Source: Vescimonas fastidiosa
GTDB taxonomy: Bacteria > Bacillota > Clostridia > Oscillospirales > Oscillospiraceae
Length of the DNA stretch: 64,000 nucleotides
Direction of reading: 5' to 3'
Assembly (NCBI RefSeq): GCF_018326305.1
Contig: NZ_AP023415.1
Location: 1,116,001 to 1,180,000, forward strand
The position numbers and the translations under genes were made by a program. The notes under the pieces are model-generated. The model saw only the letters and a program-made list of their open reading frames with translations, had not been told where the DNA came from and ran no database searches. Positions 17,301 to 24,418 of the stretch are shown piece after piece (the first letter of the stretch is position 1; the number at the start of each line of letters is the position of its first letter).

Positions 17301-17691
17301 TAGCGCCACCGAGCAGGCCTTAAAAATCTTACAGGAAATAAACGAAAGCCGCGAAAGCTTCCGAAAAGTAGGACTGACCTTTGAAGAAAAGGCTTTCTAT
17401 GATATTTTAATCGCCTTGCGCGACCATTACAATTTTGAGTATGGTCAAGACAAGGTCGTTAACGGTATTACTGTCAATGATAAATGCAAGGCTTTGGCGA
17501 AAAAGGTCAAGGATATTATTGATACAAAATCTTCGTTTGCTGACTGGCTTAATAACCAAATTGTGCGCGATCAGCTTAAGTTTGATATCAAGGTATGTCT
17601 GATTAAGAATGGCTACCCACCGCAATACAGTCCTGAAGTGTTTCAAAAAGTTATGGAGCAAGTCGAAAATTTTGAAGAAAACAACGGATAA
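14368..17691 (+). CDS. hsdR: Type I restriction-modification endonuclease/translocase subunit
   Basis: The protein has 1,107 aa. The ATG at 14368 was chosen because GGAGG lies at 14355-14359; the ATG at 14353 overlaps that site. The N-terminal PD-(D/E)xK nuclease has Asp144 and Glu158-Leu-Lys160. The SF2 translocase has Walker A GATGCGKT (302-309) and DEAH (411-414), with a helicase C lobe and a C-terminal helical HsdM-binding region (ALRDHYNFEYGQDK). All catalytic residues are present, so the RM system looks intact. It begins 4 bp after the unknown gene. No terminator is visible between its stop and the macrodomain gene at 17758. Confidence 0.95.
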   Translation: MSKLQNFNGHFCESEYEYAFIAFLEKEGWQYLQGSKINRQSRMDVLYSDDLESFLSDTNPDLLPDEIHSIMDSVRLVGAESDFATLHKVYGWMVYGVQFTPQSGLPRMVPLIDFENPKKNIFRCVNQFSVEYINNGQKQTRRPDVLLFVNGLPVCVMELKNPADANATIYDAWEQINIRYWRDIPHLLHYCPLACISDGVKTRLGTVRTPYEHFYAWRRVNDDDAVSTLPFEETENMVKGVYAPERFLEIFRDYIYFQDSIYDSDECEIVCRYPQFFATRLLKQSIVKSVESKSGKGGTYFGATGCGKTYTMAFLARQLSLCCPELGSPTIIMIVDREELQKQGAKLFTKSKEFLNLGEVSVVPSRKELRSELSSRESGGFYICTIQKFCDREDDKIGLINDRSNIICFSDEAHRTQLEHAKKIQFSKDADENMKAMVSKPYAKVLKEAFPQATFVGFTGTPIAETYQTFGDEIDRYTMDQAVADGLTVPIKYHPRIAKVLLDNEKVKQIENYYKFCADNGSTAEDIESSKKAMSSMEVILGEPSRLKRLAADIHDHYISSCAKDPDRVQKAMIVCSSRSIAYELLKKFQDSYPEWFVEKKIADGVAATEEELRELKPMPFMAMVASVGSNDNADMYNYLGGVKNDKRSDALDAAFKHEKSNFHIAIVVDMWITGFDVPTLTYMYNDKPLKKHLLIQTISRVNRKYPGKEYGMIVDYIGIRNNMREAMKLYGGNASIAPTADDVEQATTVFREELTVLKGLFVTFDLSPFLNPNGDPLERYRLLSKAAEYVFVSTQELQSISNNGKSIKPVSFKTYFLKTVKRMRMAFDICQPSGELGEEESALAQCFMAIAGFVRKMSGTSDVDAETMNRYVAKMVEEALRYNKVESVLAEGEQEDIFSPEFYEKLSDIKMPASKLELLIKTLKNQIIEYNKTNQVAAKKFHEMLEKTIAEYHQRRKQLTSEEAGETQEQASEDIIRSATEQALKILQEINESRESFRKVGLTFEEKAFYDILIALRDHYNFEYGQDKVVNGITVNDKCKALAKKVKDIIDTKSSFADWLNNQIVRDQLKFDIKVCLIKNGYPPQYSPEVFQKVMEQVENFEENNG

Positions 17692-17757
17692 TGAATTCTC
17701 GACTATCATTTTTGCTCAATCTGATTACTAATTTTAAAAAACTGAGTTGGTGACACT

Positions 17758-18768
17758 ATGCCCCTTATCATCGTTCGCAACGACATCACGAAAATGGCCG
17801 TGGACGCCATTGTCAACGCGGCCAAGGAGTCCCTGCTGGGCGGAGGCGGGGTGGATGGGTGCATCCACCGGGCGGCGGGGCCGGAGCTGCTGGCCGAGTG
17901 CCGACGGCTTGGCGGCTGCAAAACCGGCGACGCCAAGATCACAAAAGCCTATCGTCTCCCCTGCCGGTATGTGATTCACACCGTTGGGCCTGTGTGGCGA
18001 GGCGGCGGGCATGGCGAGCGGGAGCAGCTGGCCTCCTGCTATCGGACGAGCCTGGCGCTGGCCCAGGCGCATGCGTGCGAGACGGTGGCGTTCCCGCTGA
18101 TCTCCTCCGGTATCTTCGGCTACCCCAAGGACCAGGCGCTGCGGGTGGCGGCGGACACCATCGGCCAGTTCCTGCTGGGCAGCGACATGACAGTCTACCT
18201 GGTCATTTTTGACCGCGCCGCCTACCAGATCAGCGGCAAGCTGTTCGCCGATATCGCCGAGTACATCGACGACCACTATGTGGACGCCCACACCGACACA
18301 CGCCGGGAGCGTCTGCGCGGGAGCTTTGGCCTGCAAAGCCAGCCGCTGAGCGTTTACGAAGATGCCGCACCGCAGTACGCTTCAGCTTCCGTGGCCTCAG
18401 GCAACCTGGACGACCTGCTGGCGCATCTGGACGCCGGATTCTCGGAGACCCTGCTGAAGCTCATTGACCGCATCGGCAAAAAGGATTCTGAAATCTACAA
18501 AAAGGCCAATGTGGACCGCAAGCTGTTCTCCAAGATCCGCAACAATCCGGACTATAAGCCCTCCAAGTCCACGGCCATCGCCTTTGCCATCGCCCTGGAG
18601 CTGAACCTGGACGAGACCCGCGACCTCATCGCCCGGGCGGGCTATGCCCTCAGTGCCAGCAGCAAGTTCGATGTGATCATCGAGTATTTTATCGGGCGGG
18701 AAAAGTATGATATTTTTGAAATAAACGAGGCGTTGTTTGCCTTTGATCAGAGCTTGTTGGGGGCGTGA
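17758..18768 (+). CDS. Macrodomain protein with C-terminal XRE-like HTH domain
   Basis: The protein has 336 aa. Residues 1-~170 are a macrodomain: [19 protein letters not shown] is the ADP-ribose loop, with Asn residues in AIVNAA, and SSGIFGYP is the second phosphate loop. Such domains bind or hydrolyse ADP-ribose on proteins, nucleic acids or O-acetyl-ADP-ribose. Residues ~220-300 ([19 protein letters not shown], then [16 protein letters not shown]) look like an XRE-type helix-turn-helix. The gene is much GC-richer than hsdR 66 bp upstream, so it was probably joined to the island separately. It overlaps the next small gene's leader. It could counter an ADP-ribosylating toxin or be a regulator; no partner ART is seen here. 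Confidence 0.8.
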   Translation: MPLIIVRNDITKMAVDAIVNAAKESLLGGGGVDGCIHRAAGPELLAECRRLGGCKTGDAKITKAYRLPCRYVIHTVGPVWRGGGHGEREQLASCYRTSLALAQAHACETVAFPLISSGIFGYPKDQALRVAADTIGQFLLGSDMTVYLVIFDRAAYQISGKLFADIAEYIDDHYVDAHTDTRRERLRGSFGLQSQPLSVYEDAAPQYASASVASGNLDDLLAHLDAGFSETLLKLIDRIGKKDSEIYKKANVDRKLFSKIRNNPDYKPSKSTAIAFAIALELNLDETRDLIARAGYALSASSKFDVIIEYFIGREKYDIFEINEALFAFDQSLLGA

Positions 18769-18773
18769 GGATA

Positions 18774-19121
18774 ATGAAAAATCAGATGGATTGGGAGTTC
18801 TTCTTTCGGCAGTTGACCGCCGGCATGAACATCGATGAAACCTGCTTTTATTTCAGTGATGACCCCAATGAGGAAGAACATTATCTCGGCTGCTTACCAC
18901 AGTACGACAAGCCGTACTGGGTAGGTTACTGCGATGTAGACGGCGGATGCGAATTTGATACAGCGGAAGAGCTTGTTCAGGCGAAAATTTTTAACGGAAA
19001 AAGTCTTAAGGAGCGCTGGAGCCGTGTTGTAATTTGCAGCATTGAGGGCTTAGGTTATGAATACTGGCTAAGCAGCTTCGATCATGTGCCGACAGAGCCA
19101 GAATGTAATTCAAAATCATAA
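18774..19121 (+). CDS. Hypothetical acidic small protein
   Basis: The protein has 115 aa from ATG 18774 (GAGGATA immediately upstream; a GTG at 18765 overlaps the macrodomain stop). It is acidic and soluble, with aromatic-rich segments (MDWEFFFRQL, EHYLGCLPQYDKPYWVGYCD) and no membrane helix. I do not recognise the family. It follows the macrodomain gene by 5 bp, so it is probably co-transcribed. It might be its partner or an immunity-type protein; nothing in the sequence decides this. Confidence 0.6.
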   Translation: MKNQMDWEFFFRQLTAGMNIDETCFYFSDDPNEEEHYLGCLPQYDKPYWVGYCDVDGGCEFDTAEELVQAKIFNGKSLKERWSRVVICSIEGLGYEYWLSSFDHVPTEPECNSKS

Positions 19122-19206
19122 AAGCGCAAAATATGAGCTTTACCTGCTATCCCGAAAGCACCCGCCCACCAAAAAGAAGAAAGTAGAGAAAAGGAGCCAC
19201 AATGTC

Positions 19207-19524
19207 ATGGATATGCAACGAGCGAAAGAACTGCTAACCATTTTAGCAGACGGCACTGACCCTTTGACCGGCGAGGTCTTGCCGGACGACCATGTATGCA
19301 ACAAAGGCGAGATCGTTCGCGCACTGAACTGCGCCGTGGAGGCGTTATCTCGCAAGCGGAAAAAAACGCTGCCGGAGAACACCGGAAAACCGTGGACAGA
19401 GGAGCTGGATCAAGAGCTGTGCCGTTTGTTCGACGAGGGCATGAAGAAGAAAGACCTCTGCGCACACTTTGGCCGCACGCCCGGCGCAATCGAGTCCCGC
19501 CTGCAGCGGCTGGGGAAAATGTAA
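19207..19524 (+). CDS. Small HTH (Myb/SANT-like) DNA-binding protein
   Basis: The protein has 105 aa. The ATG at 19207 has AAGGAG 10 nt upstream; the open frame extends upstream to 19084 but that part overlaps the previous gene. Residues ~55-105 (GKPWTEELDQELCRLFDEG, then KKDLCAHFGRTPGAIESRLQ) form a Myb-like helix-turn-helix of the kind seen in small clostridial and Bacteroidales proteins. The N-terminal half (LTILADGTDPLTGEVLPDDH) is the usual partner of that domain. The role is likely DNA or nucleoid binding; no target is known. Confidence 0.65.
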   Translation: MDMQRAKELLTILADGTDPLTGEVLPDDHVCNKGEIVRALNCAVEALSRKRKKTLPENTGKPWTEELDQELCRLFDEGMKKKDLCAHFGRTPGAIESRLQRLGKM

Positions 19525-19546
19525 AAATGTCGCCCCACAGGTGACC

Positions 19547-19600
19547 AAACCCTCCTTCGGCTGCGCTACAATGAGAGCGCAATCAAACGAAGGAGGGTTT
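19547..19600 (+). promoter_or_regulatory. Hairpin that buries the ribosome-binding site of the vWA gene
   Basis: A perfect 13-bp stem AAACCCTCCTTCG (19547-19559) / CGAAGGAGGGTTT (19588-19600) encloses a second 6-bp stem TGCGCT/AGCGCA (19562-19567, 19576-19581). The 3' arm contains the AAGGAGG (19590-19596) of the gene starting at 19606. The same structure ends in TTT and could terminate the preceding gene. Confidence 0.65.
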
Positions 19601-19605
19601 TCATT

Positions 19606-20241
19606 ATGACAGAATTGGTTTTCATCCTGGATCGCAGCGGCTCCATGGCGGGGCTGGAGGCGGACACCATCGGCGGCTTCAACTCCATGATCGCGAGGCA
19701 AAAGCAGGAGGCGGGCGAGGCCCTGGTCTCCACGGTGCTGTTTGACAATGAGAGCGTGGTCATCCACGACCGCCTGCCCCTTGCCAAGGTGCCGCTCATG
19801 ACGAAAAAGGAGTATTTCACCCGAGGCTGCACGGCGCTGCTGGACGCCGTAGGCGGGGCCATCCACCACATTGGGAACATCCACAAGTACGCCCGCCGGG
19901 AGGATGTGCCGGAAAAGGCCCTGTTCGTCATCACCACCGACGGCTACGAAAACGCCAGCCGCCGCTATAACTACGAGACGGTGCGGCGCATGATCGAGCG
20001 TCAGAAGGAAAAATACGGCTGGGAGTTTTTGTTCCTGGGTGCCAACATCGACGCCGCCAAGGAGGCGGCCCGCTTTGGTATTGACGCCGACCGAGCAGTG
20101 AACTACAAGTGCGACGAGGAGGGCACGGCGCTGAACTATGAGGTCATCAGCGCCGCCGTGTGCAGCGTTCGATCGGCCCAACCTCTCAGCGCCGACTGGA
20201 AACGCCGCATTGATGAGGATGTGAAGAAAAGGGGGAGATAA
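19606..20241 (+). CDS. von Willebrand factor A domain protein
   Basis: The protein has 211 aa, essentially one vWA domain. It has the metal-ion-dependent adhesion site DRSGSM (Asp10, Ser12, Ser14), a conserved Thr/Gly in TRGCTALLDAVG and Asp in TTDGYENAS. It has no signal peptide, so it acts in the cytoplasm. Proteins of this type are widespread in clostridia, often of unknown function; vWA domains bind protein partners through Mg2+. It sits alone between the RBS-hairpin at 19547-19600 and a terminator at 20306-20347, so its translation may be regulated. Confidence 0.85.
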   Translation: MTELVFILDRSGSMAGLEADTIGGFNSMIARQKQEAGEALVSTVLFDNESVVIHDRLPLAKVPLMTKKEYFTRGCTALLDAVGGAIHHIGNIHKYARREDVPEKALFVITTDGYENASRRYNYETVRRMIERQKEKYGWEFLFLGANIDAAKEAARFGIDADRAVNYKCDEEGTALNYEVISAAVCSVRSAQPLSADWKRRIDEDVKKRGR

Positions 20242-20305
20242 ATTTCAGGCAACTTCAAGCCACCACGCCGCTCAATTTCTGCCACGCTATAAGCAAAGAA
20301 TAGGC

Positions 20306-20347
20306 GCTGCCCCCGGTCAAAGGAATGGCCGGGGGCAGCGGCTTTTT
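20306..20347. terminator. Strong hairpin between the vWA and DUF6076-like genes
   Basis: An 11-bp stem GCTGCCCCCGG (20306-20316) / CCGGGGGCAGC (20329-20339) is followed by GGCTTTTTTAC. It follows a TATAAGCAAAGAAT motif copy (20287-20301). It serves the plus-strand gene; the minus-strand gene ends at 20365. Confidence 0.85.
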
Positions 20348-20364
20348 TACTTTCCTATCACACC

Positions 20365-21441
20365 TCACAGCGCCTTCAGCTTCCGGCAATATTCCGACTC
20401 CGCCATCTCCCCTGCCTGAAATGCCGCCCGCAGCTCCTCCGCCACGGCGACGATGTGATTCCATTCATCGGTGGAGATGGTGCCCCGCTGCTTCCGGCCC
20501 TTTAGGCGGTTATAGGTGCGGGCATACTCCTTGGCGGCGGCCTCCCGCAGTTTCCGTTTCGCCGTCTCATGGGCGCCCACGCTGCGGCAGGTCTTGCCGT
20601 GCTGGCCGAGGATGGGGCGGTCGCAATACTGGGTGTTATACCCGCCCACGGCCACGAACCAGTGTCCGCAATTCTTGCACCTGCGGGGCAGATTCCCTGC
20701 GGCAATCCCCCTCGTCAAGTCCAGATAGAAAAAGGCAATCAAGTCGTCGAAAGTGGAGCGCTCCGCCATCTTCGGCTTCCCGGTTTTCTCGTCCCGGTAC
20801 GGGATAAAGGATATGTGCGCCGGGAAATCAAAGCGGAATGACGCCACGGGCGGGTCGTAGTACGGGTCGGATTCCTCGTCTATATCCGCCAGCTTTGCCT
20901 TCTCGATCCCATCCTTGAAGCGGCCATAGGCATCGATATAGTTCTCCCGCTTGCAGGAGGGCAAGCCCTCAAAATACGCCGACAGCATCCACTGGGTGTT
21001 GCGCCGGAAGTCGCTCAAGTCCTGGCCGATCCGGCTGAGCCGGGCTATCCAGCGCGCATAGTCGTCGTGGGCCTGCGTCCCCCGGGTCATCATCTCGTCC
21101 CACATCTCCCGGCAGTCCTCGTCGCTGGTGAAGCAGGACGGCGCATCCTCCCGCCGCAAAAGAAGCTCATACAGCGGCAGCTTCCGCAGCAGATGCCACA
21201 GCCGCCGAAACGCCTCGTTGGCGATCCCGGCGCTGGACGGGTCCCGGGCGGCGAAAAACATCTGCGCCTCGGCAGCAAATTCCTTGGCCGCAGCGCCTAT
21301 ATCCAGCGTGAGCTGCCCCGACACCTCCAGCGCCTCCGCCGCAAAATATCCCAGCGGGTACTCCTCCCCCGCCACGATCACGCCCGCCGATGTGAAGTCG
21401 GCGGAAAAGAAATCCACTGCGTCATGGCTCATCCGAAACAT
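20365..21441 (-). CDS. DUF6076-like zinc-finger protein
   Basis: The protein has 358 aa. The C-terminal third has a cysteine array RRCKNCGHWF, TQYCDRP and KTCRSVGA, a zinc-binding pattern, followed by a basic helical tail (AKRKLREAAAKEYARTYNR). From memory this matches proteins annotated DUF6076 in clostridial mobile elements; I cannot confirm by search. The N-terminal two thirds are helical and acidic, without membrane segments. The ATG at 21441 has GAGGTACGACT upstream. A perfect minus-strand promoter with ATACCCGAT repeats lies at 21529-21557. A DNA-binding role is plausible from the zinc finger. Confidence 0.65.
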   Translation of the reverse strand: MFRMSHDAVDFFSADFTSAGVIVAGEEYPLGYFAAEALEVSGQLTLDIGAAAKEFAAEAQMFFAARDPSSAGIANEAFRRLWHLLRKLPLYELLLRREDAPSCFTSDEDCREMWDEMMTRGTQAHDDYARWIARLSRIGQDLSDFRRNTQWMLSAYFEGLPSCKRENYIDAYGRFKDGIEKAKLADIDEESDPYYDPPVASFRFDFPAHISFIPYRDEKTGKPKMAERSTFDDLIAFFYLDLTRGIAAGNLPRRCKNCGHWFVAVGGYNTQYCDRPILGQHGKTCRSVGAHETAKRKLREAAAKEYARTYNRLKGRKQRGTISTDEWNHIVAVAEELRAAFQAGEMAESEYCRKLKAL

Positions 21442-21453
21442 AGTCGTACCTCC

Positions 21454-21565
21454 ATACCCGATTGATTTTTTGCGTGCGTGCCGATATTTCCAAAACGCCT
21501 TGCAAATGCGTTTTTATCTGTTATACTCATAATACCCGATAAGAGAAACATTGTCAATCGGGTAT
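21454..21565 (-). promoter_or_regulatory. Promoter of the DUF6076-like gene with ATACCCGAT repeats
   Basis: On the minus strand TTGACA (21557-21552), 17 bp, TATTAT (21534-21529) forms a near-perfect promoter. The 9-mer ATACCCGAT occurs at 21454-21462 and 21532-21540 and inverted (ATCGGGTAT) at 21557-21565. Two copies overlap the promoter and one lies in the leader, a pattern expected of a repressor operator. No other feature is seen in 21566-21751 apart from an AAGGAG before the next gene. Confidence 0.65.
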
Positions 21566-21751
21566 ATTCCATCTATGAAAGGGGGGGCAGCCCATCCACC
21601 ATTCCATCCAAAAAGAAAGCCGCCGAACTGCGGCAACAGTCCGGCAGCACGCCGCGCTTCGGAAAGCGCAGACGCCATCTGCCACAAGTCTAACAGAGAG
21701 GCCTCCGAAACGCAAGTTCTTTTTCTCTGAATTTGAAATAAGGAGTGTTTT

Positions 21752-21961
21752 ATGAAACGATCCGACTACACCGACTACGACCAACTTCCGCTGTTCCTCA
21801 ACGCAGAAATGGCGGCCAAGCTCCTGGGGATCTCCCTCTCCAGCGCCTACGAGCTCATGCACGAAGAGGGCTTCCCGGCCCTGCGCATCGGCAATCGTAT
21901 CGTCGTCCCCAAGGAAAAGTTCTGCCGCTGGGTAGACCGGCAGACGGGAGGTGCCCGATGA
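21752..21961 (+). CDS. Excisionase-like MerR/HTH_17 DNA-binding protein
   Basis: The protein has 69 aa, one winged helix: PLFLNAEMAAKLLGIS, then AYELMHEEGFPALRIG, then VVPKEKFCRWVDRQ. This is the excisionase-family pattern used by Tn916- and Tn1549-like elements to direct the integrase to excision. The ATG has AATAAGGAG upstream. It overlaps the next gene by 4 bp (ATGA). Together with the integrases at 23216-25905 it marks the recombination module of a mobile element. Confidence 0.82.
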   Translation: MKRSDYTDYDQLPLFLNAEMAAKLLGISLSSAYELMHEEGFPALRIGNRIVVPKEKFCRWVDRQTGGAR

Positions 21962-22395
21962 AGCGCACCCTGCCGTGGCAGACGCCCGCCCGAAACTACT
22001 ACCCCCTGCCGAAAGTCCTTTGCCGGCTGGGCCTGTCCCCCGGCGAAATCGCTGTGTACTCGTTTCTCATGTACTGCGAAAACCGCACCACCTACCAGTG
22101 CTACCCCAGCTACCGCACCATCGGCAAGGCCGTGGGCATGAGCCGTAACACCGTTGCGAAATATGTCCGTCAGCTGGAGGAAAAGGGGCTTATCCGCACG
22201 GAGCACACCACCGTCACGCTGAAAGATGGCCGCAAGCGAAACGGTTCTCTGCTCTACACGATCCTCCCGCCGGAGCAGGCCGTGGAGCAGTTCAATCGGC
22301 GGCAGCTGGCCAAAGCGGAAGCCGCCGCCGAGCGCCGGCGCATACAAGATACGCTGGCCAAACAGGCCGCAGAAGCCCCGCCTTCGCCCCTGTGA
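21958..22395 (+). CDS. Helix-turn-helix replication-type protein (HTH_36-like)
   Basis: The protein has 145 aa from ATG 21958, translationally coupled to the upstream HTH gene. The longer frame starting at 21745 is that gene read out of frame. Residues ~25-90 (LSPGEIAVYSFLMYCENR, TIGKAVGMSRNTVAKYVRQL, EEKGLIRTEHT) are a winged helix of the type in plasmid and mobile-element replication initiators and in GntR-like regulators. The C-terminal tail is Ala/Glu/Arg-rich and probably coiled. It is shorter than a complete replication initiator, so it may be a replication accessory or transcriptional regulator. A structured non-coding region follows. Confidence 0.7.
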   Translation: MKRTLPWQTPARNYYPLPKVLCRLGLSPGEIAVYSFLMYCENRTTYQCYPSYRTIGKAVGMSRNTVAKYVRQLEEKGLIRTEHTTVTLKDGRKRNGSLLYTILPPEQAVEQFNRRQLAKAEAAAERRRIQDTLAKQAAEAPPSPL

Positions 22396-22703
22396 GCTGC
22401 TGTGTGACCTCGCCGGAGCGAAAGCGGGTGAAGATAGCACCCCCAGGGCTTTTGAGCGGTTTCGGACCGATTTTCGGTGCGCCGAAATCGGGGCAGGAGA
22501 AAGGCATTGGCGCTTTTCCGCACCTATGCCGTTCACGGCAGCCCGCAGTGCGGGCTGCCACGGGGGTTTGCGGGATTTTGAGATTGACGCTGATTTAGGG
22601 GCTCCCAATATGCTTTGGCGCTATTCTTTGGGAAAATGCCCGTTTGCCCCGTGTTTTCAAGGGTTTTGGGCGGCGCAGACATACGAAAAAGGAGGAATTT
22701 TTA
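22396..22703 (+). other. 308-bp non-coding structured region, candidate origin (oriV/oriT)
   Basis: No gene is supported here. It contains an imperfect palindrome near 22470-22495 (CGATTTTCGG facing CCGAAATCG) and a perfect 10-bp hairpin with a 3-nt loop, GGCAGCCCGC (22538-22547) / GCGGGCTGCC (22551-22560). It lies between a replication-type HTH gene and an RHH protein of the kind that accompanies relaxases. That suggests an origin of replication or transfer, but no relaxase gene or nic consensus is visible. Confidence 0.35.
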
Positions 22704-23111
22704 ATGGACAACAACGGGAAAAGCCGACACTCCGTGTGGCTGTCAGACGAAGTGTGGCAGGAGGTGGACGCATTCTACAAGCTGGATAATTGTCCCACCC
22801 GCAACGAGTTTGTAGAGAAGGCCCTGCGGCAGTACTGTGGCCGTCTGCACGCCGAACGGTCGGTCGCATACCTGCCCCGCGCGCTGCAGGAGATGCTGGA
22901 GGGCACACTGGGCATGTTCGGCGACAGGTTGGGTAAGATGCTGTTCAAGCTGGTGGTGGAGCACAACATGACCAACCATCTGCTGGGCGGCGACATAGAC
23001 ATGACCCGGGACGAGTACAACAAAATGCGCGGCAGCAGCGTCCGGGAGGTGGCCTCTACCCACGGCAGCATCTCCTTTCGGGATGTGCTGCTGTTCCATC
23101 GGGAGGAGTAA
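22704..23111 (+). CDS. Ribbon-helix-helix (CopG-like) protein of a mobile element
   Basis: The protein has 135 aa. The N-terminal ~50 residues (RHSVWLSDEVWQEVDAF, then NEFVEKALRQYCGRL) match the ribbon-helix-helix fold with the FVEKA second helix. The rest is helical (LQEMLEGTLGMFGDRLGKML) and suits oligomerisation. The ATG has AAGGAGG 8 nt upstream. Such proteins repress mobilisation operons or assist relaxases and partition. No relaxase is next to it, so the element may be mobilisable in trans or decayed. Confidence 0.75.
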   Translation: MDNNGKSRHSVWLSDEVWQEVDAFYKLDNCPTRNEFVEKALRQYCGRLHAERSVAYLPRALQEMLEGTLGMFGDRLGKMLFKLVVEHNMTNHLLGGDIDMTRDEYNKMRGSSVREVASTHGSISFRDVLLFHREE

Positions 23112-23215
23112 GCGGTGCAAAATTTGCCGCGCCGTAAGCAAAGAAAAGGGAAATCTTTCAGTAGCTTTCCCCCGCAGCTTGTGGTATGTTGTGTTGCTGC
23201 AAGGAGGTGGCCTTA

Positions 23216-24418
23216 ATGGCAAAACGAAGACCTGCCGGTGACGGCATGGTACGAAGGCGTGACGACGGACGCTGGGAGGGTCGCATCGTCATCGGCCACC
23301 GGGAAAACGGCGAGCCGCTGTTCCGCCACGTCTATGCCAAGACGCAAAAGGCCCTGCTGGACAAGCTGCACCAGAACATCGAGTGCTACCGCGATGTGGA
23401 GCTGACCGAGGACAGCCGCATGACGCTGGGCCAGTGGCTGGATCGCTGGCTCACGGAGTACAAGACGGGTACGGTGCGGCCCGGTACCCTCGAGGGCTAC
23501 CGCCGCTACATCGAATACTACATCAAGCCGCAGCTGGGCGACAAGCAGATCTCCCTCCTCTCCCAGCAGGACATCCAGCGGATGTACCGCCGCCTGAAAA
23601 CGGAGGGGCGCATCCACGAGCACCCCGAGATGGGGCATCAGCTCTCCGACTCCATGGTGCGCCACATCCACTCCACGCTCCACGCCGCACTGAAAGACGC
23701 GGTGCAGGCCCATGTCATTCCCAGGAACCCCACCGAGGGGACAACGGTGCCCAAGCCCAACTACAAGCCCAAGCGTATCCTCACCCGCGCGGAGCTGGAC
23801 GCCTTCCTCGCAGTGGTGGAGCAGGATGAGGTGTGGCGTGACTTCTTCCAGACGGAGCTGATGACCGGCCCGCGCCGCGGTGAGATCTGCGGACTGCAAT
23901 GGAGCGACTTCGACGAGGAGAGCGGTATGCTGAAGGTGTGCCGCACTCTCCACAGCCAGCGGAAGGGCGAGTACACCGTCGGCGAGACGAAGACCAATCA
24001 GGGAATGCGCACCATCATCCTGCCGCACAGCGTGACTGAAATCCTGCGGCGGCGCAAGGCGGATGCCATCAGCCAATGGATATTCCCTGATCCGGTGAAG
24101 CCGGAAGATCCCGTCGATCCCAACGCTGCGTATCGCCACATGAAAACGCTCCTCCAGCGGGCGGGTCTGCCCAGCATCCGCTTCCACGATCTGCGTCATA
24201 CCTTCGCCACCCACGCCCTCACCAGCGGCGTAGACGCCAAGACACTGTCCGGTATCCTGGGCCACACCAACGCCTCCTTCACGCTGGATACCTACACCCA
24301 TGTCACCTCGGATATGCAGAAGACAGCCTCTGGCATCGTGGGTGGCTTCATGGAGGACATCTTCGGAAAGGAGTTGAAACCGTGGCAAGAAAACGAAAAG
24401 CCGGCGACGGAACAGTAA
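23216..24418 (+). CDS. int: Tyrosine recombinase/integrase (first of an overlapping pair)
   Basis: The protein has 400 aa from ATG 23216, preceded by AAGGAGGTGG; the frame upstream to 23186 lies in that site. It has an N-terminal AP2-like arm-binding domain (GDGMVRRRDDGRWEGRI), a SAM-like core-binding domain (~65-165) and a catalytic domain with Arg220 (TGPRRGE), His324-x2-Arg327 (HDLRHT), His350 (GH) and nucleophile Tyr360. All catalytic residues are present. It cuts and rejoins attachment sites. It overlaps the next integrase by 37 bp, which is unusual; the two may act together or be a tandem duplication of different lineages. A hairpin GGGAAA/TTTCCC and a TAAGCAAAGAA motif lie just upstream. 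Confidence 0.95.
   Translation: MAKRRPAGDGMVRRRDDGRWEGRIVIGHRENGEPLFRHVYAKTQKALLDKLHQNIECYRDVELTEDSRMTLGQWLDRWLTEYKTGTVRPGTLEGYRRYIEYYIKPQLGDKQISLLSQQDIQRMYRRLKTEGRIHEHPEMGHQLSDSMVRHIHSTLHAALKDAVQAHVIPRNPTEGTTVPKPNYKPKRILTRAELDAFLAVVEQDEVWRDFFQTELMTGPRRGEICGLQWSDFDEESGMLKVCRTLHSQRKGEYTVGETKTNQGMRTIILPHSVTEILRRRKADAISQWIFPDPVKPEDPVDPNAAYRHMKTLLQRAGLPSIRFHDLRHTFATHALTSGVDAKTLSGILGHTNASFTLDTYTHVTSDMQKTASGIVGGFMEDIFGKELKPWQENEKPATEQ

Noticed and set aside
19084..19206. N-terminal extension of the Myb-like HTH protein
   Set aside because: It overlaps the upstream gene, has no ribosome-binding site, and AAGGAG lies properly before the ATG at 19207.
22226..22789. 187-aa frame across the non-coding region after the HTH_36-like gene
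   Set aside because: It overlaps two supported genes in other frames and has no start signal; the region is better read as structured non-coding DNA.
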